Shown piece after piece: positions 20,579 to 33,241 of a DNA stretch of 64,000 bases. Position 1 is the first letter of the stretch. Every line of letters starts with the position of its first letter. The position numbers were made by a program, and so were the translations under genes. The stretch covers positions 3,475,820 to 3,539,819 of the forward strand of contig CM042998.1 in NCBI GenBank assembly GCA_023678885.1, written 5' to 3'. The notes below the pieces were generated by a model, which saw only the letters and a list, made by a program, of their open reading frames with translations, made no database searches and was not told the origin of the DNA. The DNA is from Pogostemon cablin. Its lineage: Eukaryota > Streptophyta > Magnoliopsida > Lamiales > Lamiaceae.

Positions 20579-23149
20579 CTTTTCGACAGGTGAAAGGTTG
20601 AAACGACATCATTTTGTACATGTGGAAGGTGACGTGGATGAAAGATGGACACGTCAGCACCGGGCAGGCCTCCCACAGCCTGGAGGCTTGATTTGAAAAA
20701 AAAGGTTAAAGGTCGAGAACTTATTTGTAAATATTGAAAAGTTTGAACTAATTTAAAATTCGCTAAAAGATTATGACTTTTGACGCAATTAATCCAATTT
20801 ATAAATATATATCCTCATATCTTACATTATAATTTTATAAATATATATCCTCATAATTACATTATAGAATCTCAAATATTAGCCTTCTATTAAACTCTAA
20901 TATTACATCAAAATATTGTAAAATGGGATCACCTATCTATTTTCATATTTTAGCTTCTATTTCATTTATTAAATTCTTGTTATGTGTCATAATTAATGTT
21001 AAAAAAATTTACCATATGAGGATTTAATGGTTATTGGTAGAGCTGCGAAACACTTGAAAGGCGAAAACACTAAATATATTATGGAATAGAGAATTCAACC
21101 CCAAACACTTACGGCTAGATTGGTATGACTGAATATAGTAATAGGGGAATGAAATAAACTTATGAATGAAATAGTAATGGGAATGCAATGATTAAAAATG
21201 ATTTTTATCATGATCGATATGGTTCACGAATAACTCAAGTAATAGAATTTGTATTCCTTAATAATTTCAATCTCATTTATAGTGTTTTTATAATATTATA
21301 TTTAAATTTGATCTATTTAAAATATTAAATTAATTAAAATTTTAATGTAGATTTATATATTTTATAATTATAGAAAAATATTAAATTATAAATAAAATAA
21401 TATAATAATATTTTTAAAATATAATAAATTTAAAATACAAAAAAATTTTATATATATTAAAAAATATTAAACTATGTATAAAAAGATATTTATATTTATA
21501 TTACATGTATATATTAAATTTAATTAATAATATTAATTTATATATATAATTTACTAATTTTTATTTTGAATAATTATTAAAATAATTATATACATTTATA
21601 TTTAAAAATTTTAAGAATTTAATTTAATTATATATTTTTTACCGATTTGAGTGTATAAAAATATTTATTTTTTATTAAATTTTAAATGATTTATTATTTT
21701 ATTTTTTATTAAATAATTTAATACAAATGATTTTAATAAATATTACTGACATTTTAAGTAGAAAAATAGTGACATATTTATAATTATATAAATAAATATT
21801 GTATAAATTAAAAAAATATTATTTATAATTTTATAAACATATGTGTGTGTGTGGGTGGGGTGGGGGACCGAGAGAATGGAATAAGCAATACTATAGGTGG
21901 GAAGAATGTCCATTCCCATGATTCCTCTTACTAAAAACACACCAATCGCAGGAATGAGAATAACTTTAGAAATGACGATTTCATTCCCAGCCCATTCTAT
22001 CATACCAATCACGCCTAAGGGGATGTTTGTTTCCAGGTTTGAAAACCTAGAATTGGAATTCAAATTTTACACTCAAATTTTAAAAACCACCCTTGTATAT
22101 CCCTATATATACCTATATACATTCTCTCTCATCAATTAATATACTTTCTTTCTTTATTACTCCTCTCTCATCTACATTTTACATAAATTAATACATTCTT
22201 ACACATTAATTTGACATAAAGTGAAAACCTACTATATCAAAAACCCAAAACAAACACAACTTCACTATTATGATTTTCAAACTCCTTAAAACCCCCCAAA
22301 ACAAACATCACCTTCATAGTATTAGATAGAAGTGAGATTCTTTTGTTCCCAGGAACACCGTGACCCTTTGCAATCTTGAACCCCTAACAATGCAAATAAA
22401 ATATGGTGGGAGAATATTGTGTTCACATGAAAATACGGTGAGCTTTTGACATTAGATAATGATGTGTAAACAAGAGATAAATTTTATATTTAAAAAAAAA
22501 AATCTAACTTTAATGATAAATGTTGAGACTATCCTCCTTGGTAGGTGTGACTTTCGGAGATGCAAACGTTGCCATAACATTGAATCAAAATTTACCCGAT
22601 AGAGATTGGTGGGAGCATAGTAGACATAATTTGACCAACTAATTTGATCAACCATCTCAACGACCCCCTTTACTGTTGTCCATCCCTCCATTTCTTAATC
22701 CAGAGAAGCGTGCGCATAATCTCCTCTCAACAACGAAGGAGCACATCTTAAGGTAAAGGTAAAAGCTGAGATTTTCTTCACCAAATTCATCCATTTTTTC
22801 AAGTGATTCCCTAATCTGATTCATCATCCATGCATATGTTTTACTCTGTTTCTTCAAACAATCTGATCAAATGCTAAGCTTGTATTGTTTGCAGTTCAAT
22901 CCCACTTTACTTTTCCGAATCTCCCATTTTTACTTTTTCTTTTTTTTTAAATTACTCTGATTTTTTATTGAGGCTTTCTTGACTATCTTTACAGTAACTT
23001 TGAAGTTATGCAGATTTTAGATTGATAATTTTGGCGACACCACCATGAACACTGTTAAACTTTTGAGATTTGCTTTCTGGGTATTTGGAAAAGAGTGACC
23101 TTTGACTTTGGAGAAATAGGAATCCTGCAAATTACATTAGCCACATAAG
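20579..23149. other. AT-rich intergenic region
   Basis: 20820-21840 is extremely AT-rich with no coding. A short (TG)n/GGGTGGGG patch lies at 21840-21868. At 22320-22470 a block containing CACCGTGACCC and ATTGTGTTCACATG resembles 32540-32740. Around 22660-22760 lies a plausible 5' untranslated exon of the following hydrolase gene. No other gene was recognised. Confidence 0.45.
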
Positions 23150-23400
23150 TTAGGGAGATATGCCCTTCTACACCTCATGTGGAACCGAAGTGGGACCCAC
23201 TTCCAGGGTGGCAACCCTTGGGCCCCCCATCGGATAGCCCCTTTCGTGGTCCGTCCGGATCCGACAAGTGGGACCAAATTGTTAGGCACATAAGCTAGGA
23301 ACCCTAACTTTACCTAAAATCATGAATGAGGGTGAAGGGTTGACGCCTACTTATATGCCCTTCCACACTTGCGTGGGGAACCGAATTGGGATATCATAAC
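23150..23400. repeat. Interspersed repeat with internal duplicate
   Basis: The motif TATGCCCTTCTACACCTCATG appears again as a close variant about 200 bases later (near 23353), each followed by GGAACCGAA. Between them is a GC-rich segment unlike the neighbourhood. The structure suggests a small retroelement or LTR fragment lying in the presumed 5' leader intron of hydrolase A; identity unknown. Confidence 0.4.
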
Positions 23401-23625
23401 AACAGTCTCATTTGGGTTCATTCCTGTTTATTCTCACAATCAAGATTAGTATATTGTTTGGGTGTCTGAATTATTTAATTCTATAGTTGGATGTCCTTTG
23501 TTTAGTTTAAAAGTTTTGATAGGGAATTAATGCTCTGATGATTGCATTTGTATCATGTATCCAAGAAAATGGACATCAAGAATGTGTTGATGACTCTCAT
23601 GCATTACTTTTTGCTTTGATAGGCC

Positions 23626-24960
23626 ATGTTTTTGAAACTTCTAGTAGTGTTGCTGATTGGGTTTCTAGCGTGGGCTTATCAGGCCTTATGCCCTCCGTCT
23701 CCTCAACTCTGTGGTTCCATCGATGGACCATCCATCACTGGACCAAGAATCAGACTAAGAGACGGACGGCACTTGGCCTACAAGGAGCACGGAGTACCCA
23801 AAGACACAGCTACATACAAGATCATCTTGGTTCATGGCTTCGGATCCTGCAAACACGATGCTGTGATGGCTGAATCTGTACTGCTCTTGAGTTACACTTA
23901 CTCTTTAAGCTTCCAACAATGTGTATTCTTTCTCAACAGGTGTGTTTATTTTCCAGGAATTGATTGAAAAACTTGGGATACATATGGTGTCTTTTGATCG
24001 ACCAGGTTATGGAGAGAGTGATCCTGACCCAAAGAGGACTATTAAAAGCACGGTGCTAGACGTGGAAGAGCTTGCCGATCGGCTAGAACTAGGTCGAAAA
24101 TTTTACATCATTGGCATTTCCATGGGAGGACAGGCGGTGTGGGGATGCCTCAAGTACATCCCTCATAGGTAGTAATAGTATATAATTTGCAACATTGCTT
24201 GCTCTTTCTGTTTGTGTACTAATTCGTGCAATCGGTGACAGGCTGGCAGGGGCGGCACTGGTGGCACCGGTTGTGAACTACTGGTGGCCGGGTTTTCCTT
24301 CGAAACTGGCCACAGAAGCATACTATCAGCAATTTCCACAAGACCAATGGGCGTTGCGAGTGGCTCACTATGCTCCTTCGCTTGTTTACTGGTGGAACAC
24401 TCAGAAGCTGTTTCCTGCCTCTAGTGTTGCAGCTGGGAGGCCTAATTTCACTGCACCCGATCTTCAAATACTTTCAAAACAGGCTTCGGGACTCATTCAT
24501 AGGGTACTCGTCTCATTTTTTAGTCTCTAGATGAGGTCCGTTGCCTCAATTTCCTTATCCCATTCATCAGTATGGAGTGGGAAACTGAGATGGCAGACCT
24601 CGTCTCTGTCTTTACTTAAGAATGATGTGATAATTAGTAACATGCTGGAGTGTATATGTATAGGAATACGCGACTAAGCAGGGAGTATACGAGTCGATTC
24701 ATCGTGATATGAGGGTTGGATTCGGGCAGTGGGATTTCGACCCTATGGATCTTGAAGACCCTTTCCCCAACGGGGAAGGGTCGGTTCACGTGTGGCATGG
24801 CGTTGAAGACGGCATGGTGCCCATCTCTCTTCAACGCTACCTTGTTAAGAAGCTCCATTGGACCCGATTCCACGAAGTACCGAACGCAGGGCATTTGTTC
24901 CACGTTGATCCTATTGCCAGAGATGATATCTTGAGCTCACTTTTGCTAGCTGATAAGTGA
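23626..24960 (+). CDS. Alpha/beta-hydrolase, copy A (intact, 4 exons)
   Basis: Serine hydrolase of a plant-specific alpha/beta-fold group of unknown substrate (Arabidopsis At3g03240-like). Exons 23626-23877, 23957-24168, 24242-24503 and 24664-24960 join in frame to 340 residues. Residues 1-20 (MFLKLLVVLLIGFLAWAYQA) form a single hydrophobic N-terminal anchor, followed by a proline-rich link and GPRIRLRDGRHLAYKEHG. The oxyanion-hole motif is ILVHGFGS. The nucleophile elbow is GISMGGQ (Ser about 139). The likely acid is the Asp in HGVEDG (about 291), and the base is His in AGHLF (about 319). A cap region contains VVNYWWPGFP and DQWALRVAHYAP. The ATG is preceded by a splice-acceptor-like CTTTGATAG, suggesting a 5' leader intron. 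Copies B (28.1-30.0 kb) and C (56.5-60.4 kb) share the same intron positions. Of the three, only A has a complete open frame. Confidence 0.87.
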
Positions 24961-25790
24961 TGCAACTTGCCAACTTCCTTGTTCTTATACATGGGACGAT
25001 CCAGGCGATCGTCCGATTCTTGTTAGGATGCAGCTGACAAGAAGAAGTTAAATTAGAGTATGTGAGGAGATCATGTGAGGGGGAGTTCAACTGCATTAGG
25101 GTTGGATCACTATTTGTAATGATTCTTCATGTGCACATTCAAAATTATATCATTCATTGATATCCATCAAATATCATTTCATCATATGTGACTATTTATT
25201 ATTTAGATGCACAACGAATAATATGGAAGTATAATTTAAAAGTTTACATGCAAAATCTTGGATCTATTGCAAGATTGATTGTTAAACTACATTATGTCTG
25301 TTCAAACACAAGCTGCTCTTGTAATTGAAGTTCATCATTTTAAGATTATTATTTACGTATCTGTCTGTTCAACTCTTTATTTTCCTCAAATATTTATTTT
25401 AACAATTCACAAGTACATATGAGTATAACATAATTTAAATTGCTTTGTACCCGTGTTCAATTTACACGGTTATTCAAATAATATTTGATTATACAGGTTT
25501 AACAAAGCGGTTTTAAAATTTTACTGATGTTAGACTAGTTGACTAACTAATCAATTGGATTCTATATGACTCTTAAAAGTGAAATAAAAAGAAAATAAGT
25601 TGATTTTGGTGGGATAGTGAAGTGAACAACATTGATAAATAAGAAAAATACTACTAGTATGAATTATTGAAGAAATAAGAAATATACTAAAGTAGCTTTC
25701 AATTTAGGGTTCATGTCGATTTTAAAATTCACAAATTAGACAGCACACCACAAGTAACTGTTTATAACGATCGGTGGTGAGCGTGGAGGA
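24961..25790. other. Intergenic, no gene seen
   Basis: 3' flank of hydrolase A and upstream region of the small plastid-type gene. AT-rich, no repeats recognised. Confidence 0.45.
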
Positions 25791-27783
25791 ATGACGTTAA
25801 TTGCAGGGTGTCGTCTTCTTCAGCTACCTCCGCTCCTTAAACCCTCTCGCGCCAATCCTTTCCTCACTCTATCCCCCGTCAACAACCGCATTCTCCGCCT
25901 CGGCCGCCGTAAATTATACACCGGTTCGCCGCTTAGAAGTAGTTCCAAGGTTTCCGATCTTTATCGTCTTCTGATTTGTTTTCATCTGATGATTGGCGAA
26001 GTTGTTGAGATTTAATCATCCTTTTTTTTTAATAGGAGGCTGGTTTTACGGTGGACAATCGTGATGACTCGCGGACTCAGTTTCATACTACAGGTGCCTC
26101 CTTTATTTATCAGAAATTATGCATTTCTTTTAATTTCTGGCTTTCTGCACTTCAGTTTAATTTTGGAAAATCATAATAGAGTACTTATGATCTGTGTTAT
26201 TTTCTTTCTTTTTTTAATTTTTACACCAAAGTCTACAATGATAAGTTTTGCCCTTAATAATATATATAAATAAGGCAAAAATATGAGAGAAATTTCCCAC
26301 GGGCCATCCCTTCCAGTCGCTGACATATCCTCGTCTTTCACGTAGGCTTGAATTTATGCATGTATTAAACATCAAATCAACACTGTATTCTGTCAATTAT
26401 GGGTTTTACTCAAAATCAATTTTGTATAAGATATTAATACACAACAAAGATAACCACTTGAATAGATTAGAAAAGTGGTTTTTGATATACCATATCGTAA
26501 AAGAGAAGTGAAATCTCCGCATACCTTTCATGTTTTTTTTTTTGATCAACAAAAAGAAAAAGATACAGGCACCAGAAGTGCCAACTTACAAAGTAGTTCA
26601 TCCTTACGGATTGACGTTCTCAAAAGCCACTAAAGGTGTTACATACCAGGAGCTAGGACTAATCACAAAATCAACCAAGAATTTAGCCTTACACCAACTC
26701 CAAAATCTATTTTTTATCTCACTAATGACTCTATTAGCATTCCAACTCCACGCCTCAAAAATAATTTTGTTACTTCATTTCCATATGACCCAGACAATAC
26801 AGATCCACAAACCCAAAGCAATTTTTTTATGTTTTTTACCTCCCAATAATAACGAGAATTGTGAGAAGTTACCTTTAATTTCCTTGTGCATAACCCAACT
26901 GACACCCAACCAATTGATAATAGAGTTCCACACCGTCTGCGTCGCTGTGCATACCTTTCATGTAAGATGATTTAATAAGAAGATTTAGGTGAAAACATGG
27001 ATTCTCACATCATACTGTCACATTGGGCTGTATTAGAGACGCAATATTTAGTATCTCGTTGACTGTTCGATTTATTTTCATGTACACCTGTGTGAAAGAC
27101 CATTCAATCAAGACAAGAGCTGTTGATTATTAGAACAGATATCTGACATTAAGGTAAAAATCCATGCATGTATCCCTTCCTTGAACTTACACACATAAAC
27201 ACATCCCATATTAGATAAAACTCATTTTTAGTCATTGCCAACAATACTATGACAAATTTCTGATTCGATGTGTGGGTTGCGAAAATCATTTTGCTCTCTA
27301 CTGCATCCAACAAATTAAAGTGGATGATTGCGCTCTTGAACTCTTATGCTGATGTCACATAATCCAAATGTCCATTTAAATTCAATTATGGTGAATCAGC
27401 AAGCAATCCTGTAGATAACTTGTAAATTTTCAGCTCGGTATGTCTACAAACATATCTATAATTCTGATTTTTGTAGAGATAGATGAAAACTAAAAGCTCT
27501 TATAAAATTCTGTGAAGACATTAAAAATTCTGTTGATCAATCAATTTGGGATCAGAACTAACTCTCAGTCATAACAACTCCATATCCATTTGTGGTTAAA
27601 AGAGGAGGTGGTGTACCGTTTCCAGATTCCTCAGGTGATGATGGAGACTGCTGGCAACTGGCAGGGATGACCGGTGAGGAATTCTCTCAGATTTTTGGTT
27701 GGGGTAGAATGAAATCTTTTATTTGCACTTGTAGTCTTCTTTCACACTTCAATTTGCATAAACTTCTTGGTGTTGGCCATTAG
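25791..27783 (+). CDS. Small unrecognised protein with plastid-type transit peptide (3 exons)
   Basis: Exons 25791-25949, 26036-26093 and 27569-27783 join with compatible phases to 143 residues. The first exon (MTLIAGCRLLQLPPLLKPSR...) is rich in Leu, Ser, Arg and Pro and poor in acidic residues, as in chloroplast or mitochondrial transit peptides. The mature part reads EAGFTVDNRDDSRTQFHTT, then TTPYPFVVKRGGGVPFPDSS and DDGDCWQLAGMTGEEFSQ. I do not recognise the family. The last 30 or so residues may be intron read-through, because a donor-like CCGGTGAGG occurs after LAGM, in which case further exons should exist downstream. The long second intron contains a LINE fragment. Confidence rests on exon phases, codon character and good splice sites. 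Confidence 0.55.
26533..26948 (-). mobile_element. 5'-truncated LINE insertion with poly-A tail and TSD
   Basis: Direct repeats GCATACCTTTCATG at 26519-26532 and 26949-26962 flank a unit whose left end is a T-run (26533-26543; poly-A on the minus strand). On the minus strand the body encodes a fragment like the C-terminus of plant L1-type reverse transcriptases (LWICIVWVIWK, then KNRFWSWCKAKF), interrupted by a stop. Poly-A, target duplication and 5' truncation together are diagnostic of LINE retrotransposition. It lies in intron 2 of the small plastid-type gene. Confidence 0.85.
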
Positions 27784-28085
27784 AGTCAGGAAAGCAATAT
27801 ACTGAATACCTGGATAGATACCAGCTGCTTCATGCGGAATAAGGCAAATTATAATAGTAATATTACATGACAGAAAATGTATAAAGTGCTAGATATAGGG
27901 ATAGGGTAGTAGTTGATCCTTCAGGCTACATTAGTCTGTTTTTTATTTTAGTTACAAGAGTAAGTTTTTAACGTATGATTAATCTGTCTATGTTCTTTAT
28001 GTTAATGATTCGGGAAGCATCATTTATGCATATATTGGATTTGTGAGTCAGTTTACTATTCATATTATCAACTAGATATTTATAA
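27784..28085. other. Intergenic, upstream of hydrolase copy B
   Basis: No exon encoding the expected hydrophobic N-terminal anchor of the hydrolase family could be found here. Confidence 0.45.
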
Positions 28086-29991
28086 TATTTAAGCATCATT
28101 TACCTGGGTTTTTTTCCTCCTCCACCTCCTCACTTTTATGGTTTCGCTGGTGGCTTATCCATTAAAGGGCCTAGAATCGAACTTAGAGATGGAAGACACT
28201 TGGCCTACAAGGAGCATGGAGTACCCAAAGAGACAGCTGAATATAAGATTATTTTGGTTCATGGCTTTGGCTCTTGTAAACATGATGTTGCCATTACTGA
28301 ATCGGTATTACATTAAAATGGGATATTGCATTCTGGGAACTTTTTATCTTCATATCTGGAACACTTACTGACAAATCTATATTCTTACTTAAGACTGTCA
28401 TAATGACTTTCAATTGCTTTCAGGATTTGGTTGAGAAACTGGGAATACATGTTGTCTCTTTTGATAGACCAGGTTATGGAGAGAGTGATCCTGATCCGGG
28501 CAGAACAATGAAAAGTATCGCATTAGACATACAAGAGCTCGGAGATCAATTAGAACTTGGTCCCAAGTTTTACGTCATTGGAACTTCCATGGGAGGACAG
28601 GTGGTTTGGGGATGCCTCAAGTATATCCCACACAGGTAATGAATGCTAAACTACTTCACCAATGTTCTTAATTTCTAAAAACTTGAATTTCTATAGATGG
28701 TTACTTTTTGGATCAATGATTCATGGATAACCTAGTTGCATCCAAGTAATTAGGATTAGGGAGAAACTGATATTTTAGCACAACTGTGTTGTCATTTAAT
28801 TTGGAACTATTGAATTTAAAGATTTTTACAGACTACAGTATTTTGGATCTCATCCTCCAATAGACAACCACTATTATTTGAATTCTGAGACAATCAGATT
28901 AAATTACACAAACTGCAGGACTGGAGAATTTTGGATGGAGCAATACTTTTCTGCTTTCTCATATTCTCTATCTAATTTCATTCACTTCTGAAATGGTGCC
29001 AGGTTGGAAGGAGCGACATTGATAGTTCCTGTTATAAATTACTGGTGGCCTGGTTTTCCATCATACTTGGTTACTGAAGCATACAATCAGCAACTCCTCC
29101 AAGACCAATGGGCATTGCGAGTGGCGCACCATGCTCCCTGGCTTGTTAACTGGTGGAACACTCAGAAGTGGTTTCCTGGGTTTAGTGTTGCAGCTGGGAA
29201 ACCTAATTTAACTGCACCGGATCTTCTAGTTCTTTCAAAACGTGATTTAAGCAAGAATAGGGTACCCCCCTCCTTTTTTTCTGCACTTCTCTCTTGTTTG
29301 CTATTTTCATAAGATAAGAGGTATATATAAAAGTGAGATTTGCTGACACTATAATTGTTCAACCTAGGTAATGGGTAGAAGGTGAAATTAGTTATATGAG
29401 GCGAAACATAGAATTTGGTGTTGGGTAATTTTAATACCCGCCCCCACCCCCCTCCATCCCCCCTCCATCCCCCCAACCACATGTATATGAATTTATGACC
29501 AACCATATATATGGTAATGTGTTTATGCGGGTTTTATGCCTCCAAATAGTTGAGATCATTTTTAGACATTTCATTTAGTTTTTGAAATTCATGACTCTTG
29601 CTAGTTTACTTTCTGGTTGATCTTTTTTATTTACATTGAGCTTGGTAGACTAAATTCCTGTTTAACTCTTGATTATCAATAGGAATATGCAACACAACAG
29701 GGAGTGCTCGAGTCACATCACCGAGATCTGAAGGTTGGATTTGGGCATTGGGATTTCGATCCTATGGATCTCGACAACCCTTTTCCCAATGGAGAAGGGT
29801 CCGTTCATTTGTGGCAGGGAGTTGAAGACGCCTTGGTGCCTCTCTCTCTTCAACGGTACATTGTCGAGAAGCTTCCTTGGATACACTACCATGAATTACC
29901 GGATGCTGGACATCTGTTTTCATATGGTGATTCTACTATCAAAGATGCTATCTTGAATGCTGCACTTTCAACTAGCGATCAAACGACATGA
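28086..29991 (+). pseudogene. Alpha/beta-hydrolase, copy B, lacking a start codon
   Basis: Exons about 28094-28304, 28424-28635, 29003-29261 and 29683-29991 reproduce copy A's intron positions and phases. The catalytic parts are intact: ILVHGFGSCKHD, SFDRPGYGESDPDPGRT, nucleophile elbow GTSMGGQ, WQGVED and AGHLF. The first exon begins only around FPPPPPHFYGFAGG. The in-frame sequence upstream reaches a stop at 28083-28085 without an ATG, so the membrane anchor and start are missing. Either an unrecognised upstream exon supplies them, or the copy is 5' truncated. The otherwise clean frame suggests the loss is recent or that an alternative first exon is used. Confidence 0.75.
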
Positions 29992-30439
29992 CTAAGTTTA
30001 TCAGTGATGAGTGATCGTCTCAAGAAGTTCACTACACTAGGTCGAACACTGCTTGCAAAGAATTTTAAAACACATGCAGGTATGAGTTTGTCCCCTAGAT
30101 TTGTTATACTTCAATTAAAATCATCATCTCATCCTCAATAGTCATACTAATGACAATGAGTAGGGTTTGAGTAGGATTTTTTGCATTTCCTGTATAGGTT
30201 CCCCTTTCCATTCATCATTTGTATCCCATTTTCATATTCATTGATATCTGATATCTATTTTATATCCTCATTTCTATTGGAGTCGGGTATTCATATCTAC
30301 TGCATCTATCTTACTCCCTCCGTCCTGATAATTTACCCGGAGATTATATTTCCACAGACCCAGTGATCAAGTAAATATGAATCCATACAACCAGCAAGAC
30401 TGGCATAAGAGTTTACTCCTCATTTCCAAATGACACTTA

Positions 30440-30560
30440 ATTTGCACTTTCTTTTTTGTGGAGGAAAGCAGGTATTCAAACTTGAAATGAACAATATTAT
30501 GAAACAGAATTCGGGCTTATATTCGATATACGCCACCACTTGAGCTATTTTTCTCCTTTC
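30440..30560 (-). mobile_element. Degenerate tRNA-derived SINE fragment
   Basis: Minus strand shows A-box-like TAGCTCAAGTGGTGG and, about 60 bases later, a weak B-box GTTTGAATACC. Tentative. Confidence 0.35.
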
Positions 30561-31396
30561 GATTTTCTTTCTAATTCTTGTCGTGTGTGACGAATACATT
30601 TAACTCTGTGTAAAGAATGAAACTGGAGATAACAGAGGAATAAATTACTTAATGTGTAGGAGAGACTTATTCACCTTGGCCTTTCCTCTATTTGCAAATT
30701 CAAGCTTCATACTCTTATGATCTTTTCAGAAACCTTCTTTCTTGCTTAATTCTTGTTAGAGTTTACTACCATCCTTTTTCAGTGTCTTGCTTTGGTGCCA
30801 CAACTTCAAGCATGGGGAGAAATTGACAATGCTGTGGTAAATTCTGGTGTGGTGGTTTACATTGAATATGGCTTATGAGCAATGCATATTCTATAATGGA
30901 AAATTTTTTGGGCTAATTTCCTTGATATGGATTACAACACTCTCTTTGGTGTAGCTTACATTGACTTTTGTTTTGATTGGTGTGTGAATTTTATTCCAAA
31001 GAGGAATGCATATTAAACATGCTGGAAATTCTCATTTCCATGTGTTATTTCTTTGTATGATCTCACGTGTAGGATACATAAATTAAAAAAGTGTAAAGAG
31101 TTCTATGGTGGAAGTATAATTTGTCACATACTCCATATGAATAATGATATTTTCCTTTTATCCTTGAGAATAACTTGTCATACAAAAGAGTGATTTTCCG
31201 TCATACAGAGAGCGCTCATGTTTCGGACATACAAAAATATAGTACTTCCTCAATCCCCTTCAAAAATGCAAGTTGAATTTTCTGTTACATTTTCGGTAGA
31301 TGAAATAGTAGATGAAATACCATTATGAAACAGGTGATCTCATTTGTCAAAAATGTGTTTTTTTTTCCCTCATTTTTAGCGTCTCAATCAAATATT

Positions 31397-31742
31397 CTTC
31401 TTTCCTTTTTATATACATGTGATGTACACATATTCATTAATATAATAAAAATATAGTCTTCTTGCCCTTTTTATATAGTACATGTGATGTACACGCATTC
31501 ATTAATATAATAAAAATATTTCTTAGTCTACGTGCAAAAATTAAAAGATTCTTTTACTATGGGAGGGAAGGAGTATAACTTAATGGCGTATAGTATAGTT
31601 TTATGCCTCGGGCAGGTGTCCTCGTTTATACTTTTTTGTGCAAAAATCAAAAGATTCTTTTATTATGGGACGAAAGGAGTATAACTTAATGGCATATAGT
31701 ATAGTTTTATGCCTCGGGCAGTGTCCTCGTTTATACTTTTTT
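31397..31742. repeat. Two adjacent tandem duplications
   Basis: A unit containing ACATGTGATGTACAC occurs twice in 31397-31520 (about 62-bp spacing). A 106-bp unit then occurs twice, 31532-31637 and 31638-31742, sharing AAAAGATTCTTTTA and TATAGTTTTATGCCTCGGGC. Non-coding. Confidence 0.85.
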
Positions 31743-32539
31743 GTATGATGAAGTATACTCGTATACTCCCTAGTATTCTTACTCACTTTTTATTTTGAGT
31801 TATCCAAAGTATTTTTTACTTATTTCATAAATGGTAAAAATACACCTTACATATTATCCACTTTTTACACTTAATTCATCAATTCCAAATCTCCAACAAC
31901 TTTATTTACTTTTTTACACTTTATTCATCTTTCTCAAAAATTTTATTTATTTTTTCTCTTAAAATTGCTAATTTATTCATATTTTTTTACATTATATATT
32001 AAAAAATAAAAGTTCTTAATTTTCGTGCCTCTACAAATGGATAAAAATATTGAGAGAGTAGTATATATTTGCAAATATAGCATATGTAGTTTGAGGAGTA
32101 AGCTGTATAAGAATATTAATAAATGCTAATATTTTTTTAAAGGTAAAGACATGTGTGACATTATAATATTTTTATATTTTAATAAAAAGTGATATTTGAA
32201 TTTATGAAAAGTGATAATAGTGTGATTTATTATTTTATGAGCAATTTACGGTATAAATAAAAAGTAATATTTATTTTAATAAGAATGATAATATATTTAA
32301 TAAAGGACAAAGAGTCATGTTGTCCTTAACCTTCATTCAAACTATTTTTATTTTGATAAAAAAAAAAAACCATCATCTATAGCCCATCGTCTTAACTTTT
32401 ATTCATCAAAACTCTTCTTTTTTTTTTTTTTTACACGTTGGGAGACTAATTAGAAGCATGCCAGTGTAACGTTTTCCTTGCCAAGTTACTCCAAAATTTT
32501 TTAAAAATTTTGGAAAGAAATTAAGCAGTGTAATCAAAT

Positions 32540-32740
32540 ATGAAGTGAGGCTCTGTGCACCCGGGCGCATGAAGCACATTTCGTGCTCCTTTGCAATTTT
32601 CATACTCCTTTACAATTTAAACCCCTAGCAATACATATGTTTAAATAGGATTGGAAGAGAAGTGTTGTGTTCACATGGGGACACAGAGTATCCTTCCGTG
32701 TCCCCGGCCCGGGTACACAGGAGCTTTTGCCATCAAATAT
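32540..32740. repeat. GC-richer interspersed repeat (GTGCACCCGGG type)
   Basis: Starts near GTGCACCCGGGCGCA and ends near CCCGGCCCGGGTACAC, so its ends are loosely inverted. A shortened relative lies at about 22320-22470, and edges of a similar kind occur at 49590-49930. Element class unknown. Confidence 0.45.
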
Positions 32741-32987
32741 TTTCTCATATAAAATCATCGAGCAACCTATAATGCTAATTTGCTGTAATTTTCACATTAG
32801 ATTTTATTGTTAGAATTTAATATTAGTTACTTTTATTTTATTTTATCATGGCCTAAGTTGATACATCATGAGCTGTTTATCTTTTATATAGAGTGTGACT
32901 CATGTAAATCTGTTGTCACATCATGGGTTGGAGTATAGTGTTTTTTACGTTAATTTTTCATTAAAAAAATTAATAGAAAATTTGATG

Positions 32988-33241
32988 CTCCTTCCGTACC
33001 GGAATAAGGTATACGTTTACTTTTTACATGGAGATTAATAAATATAATATTTTAATGTGTAGTGAAGTAAGAGAAATGATATTTTATTATGTAGTGTGTA
33101 GTTGTATTAGTATAATGTGTGGGGCCATGTGGATATAATAATGGTTCTGTATAGGTCACGTCAACAAAAAAGGAAATGTGCACTTTGTTTTGAGACAGAC
33201 CAAAATGAAAAAATATATCCCTAGTTGTGGGATTAAGGGAG
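32988..33241. mobile_element. Stowaway-like MITE
   Basis: Starts CTCCTTCCGTACCGG and ends GGGATTAAGGGAG before TA. Internal texture is shared with the other MITEs. Confidence 0.65.

Larger units (their letters stand above)
29992..32987. other. Intergenic region with scattered repeats
   Basis: Contains a tRNA-like SINE scrap (about 30440-30560), tandem duplications (31397-31742), an AGTGATA-rich repeat scrap (about 32140-32310) and a GTGCACCCGGG-type repeat (32540-32740). No coding region was supported. Confidence 0.5.

Noticed and set aside
21743..22063. 106-codon minus-strand frame
   Set aside because: Covers AT-rich and (TG)n simple sequence; no family texture.
26530..26970. 146-codon plus-strand frame
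   Set aside because: Antisense of a LINE fragment with its poly-A tail.
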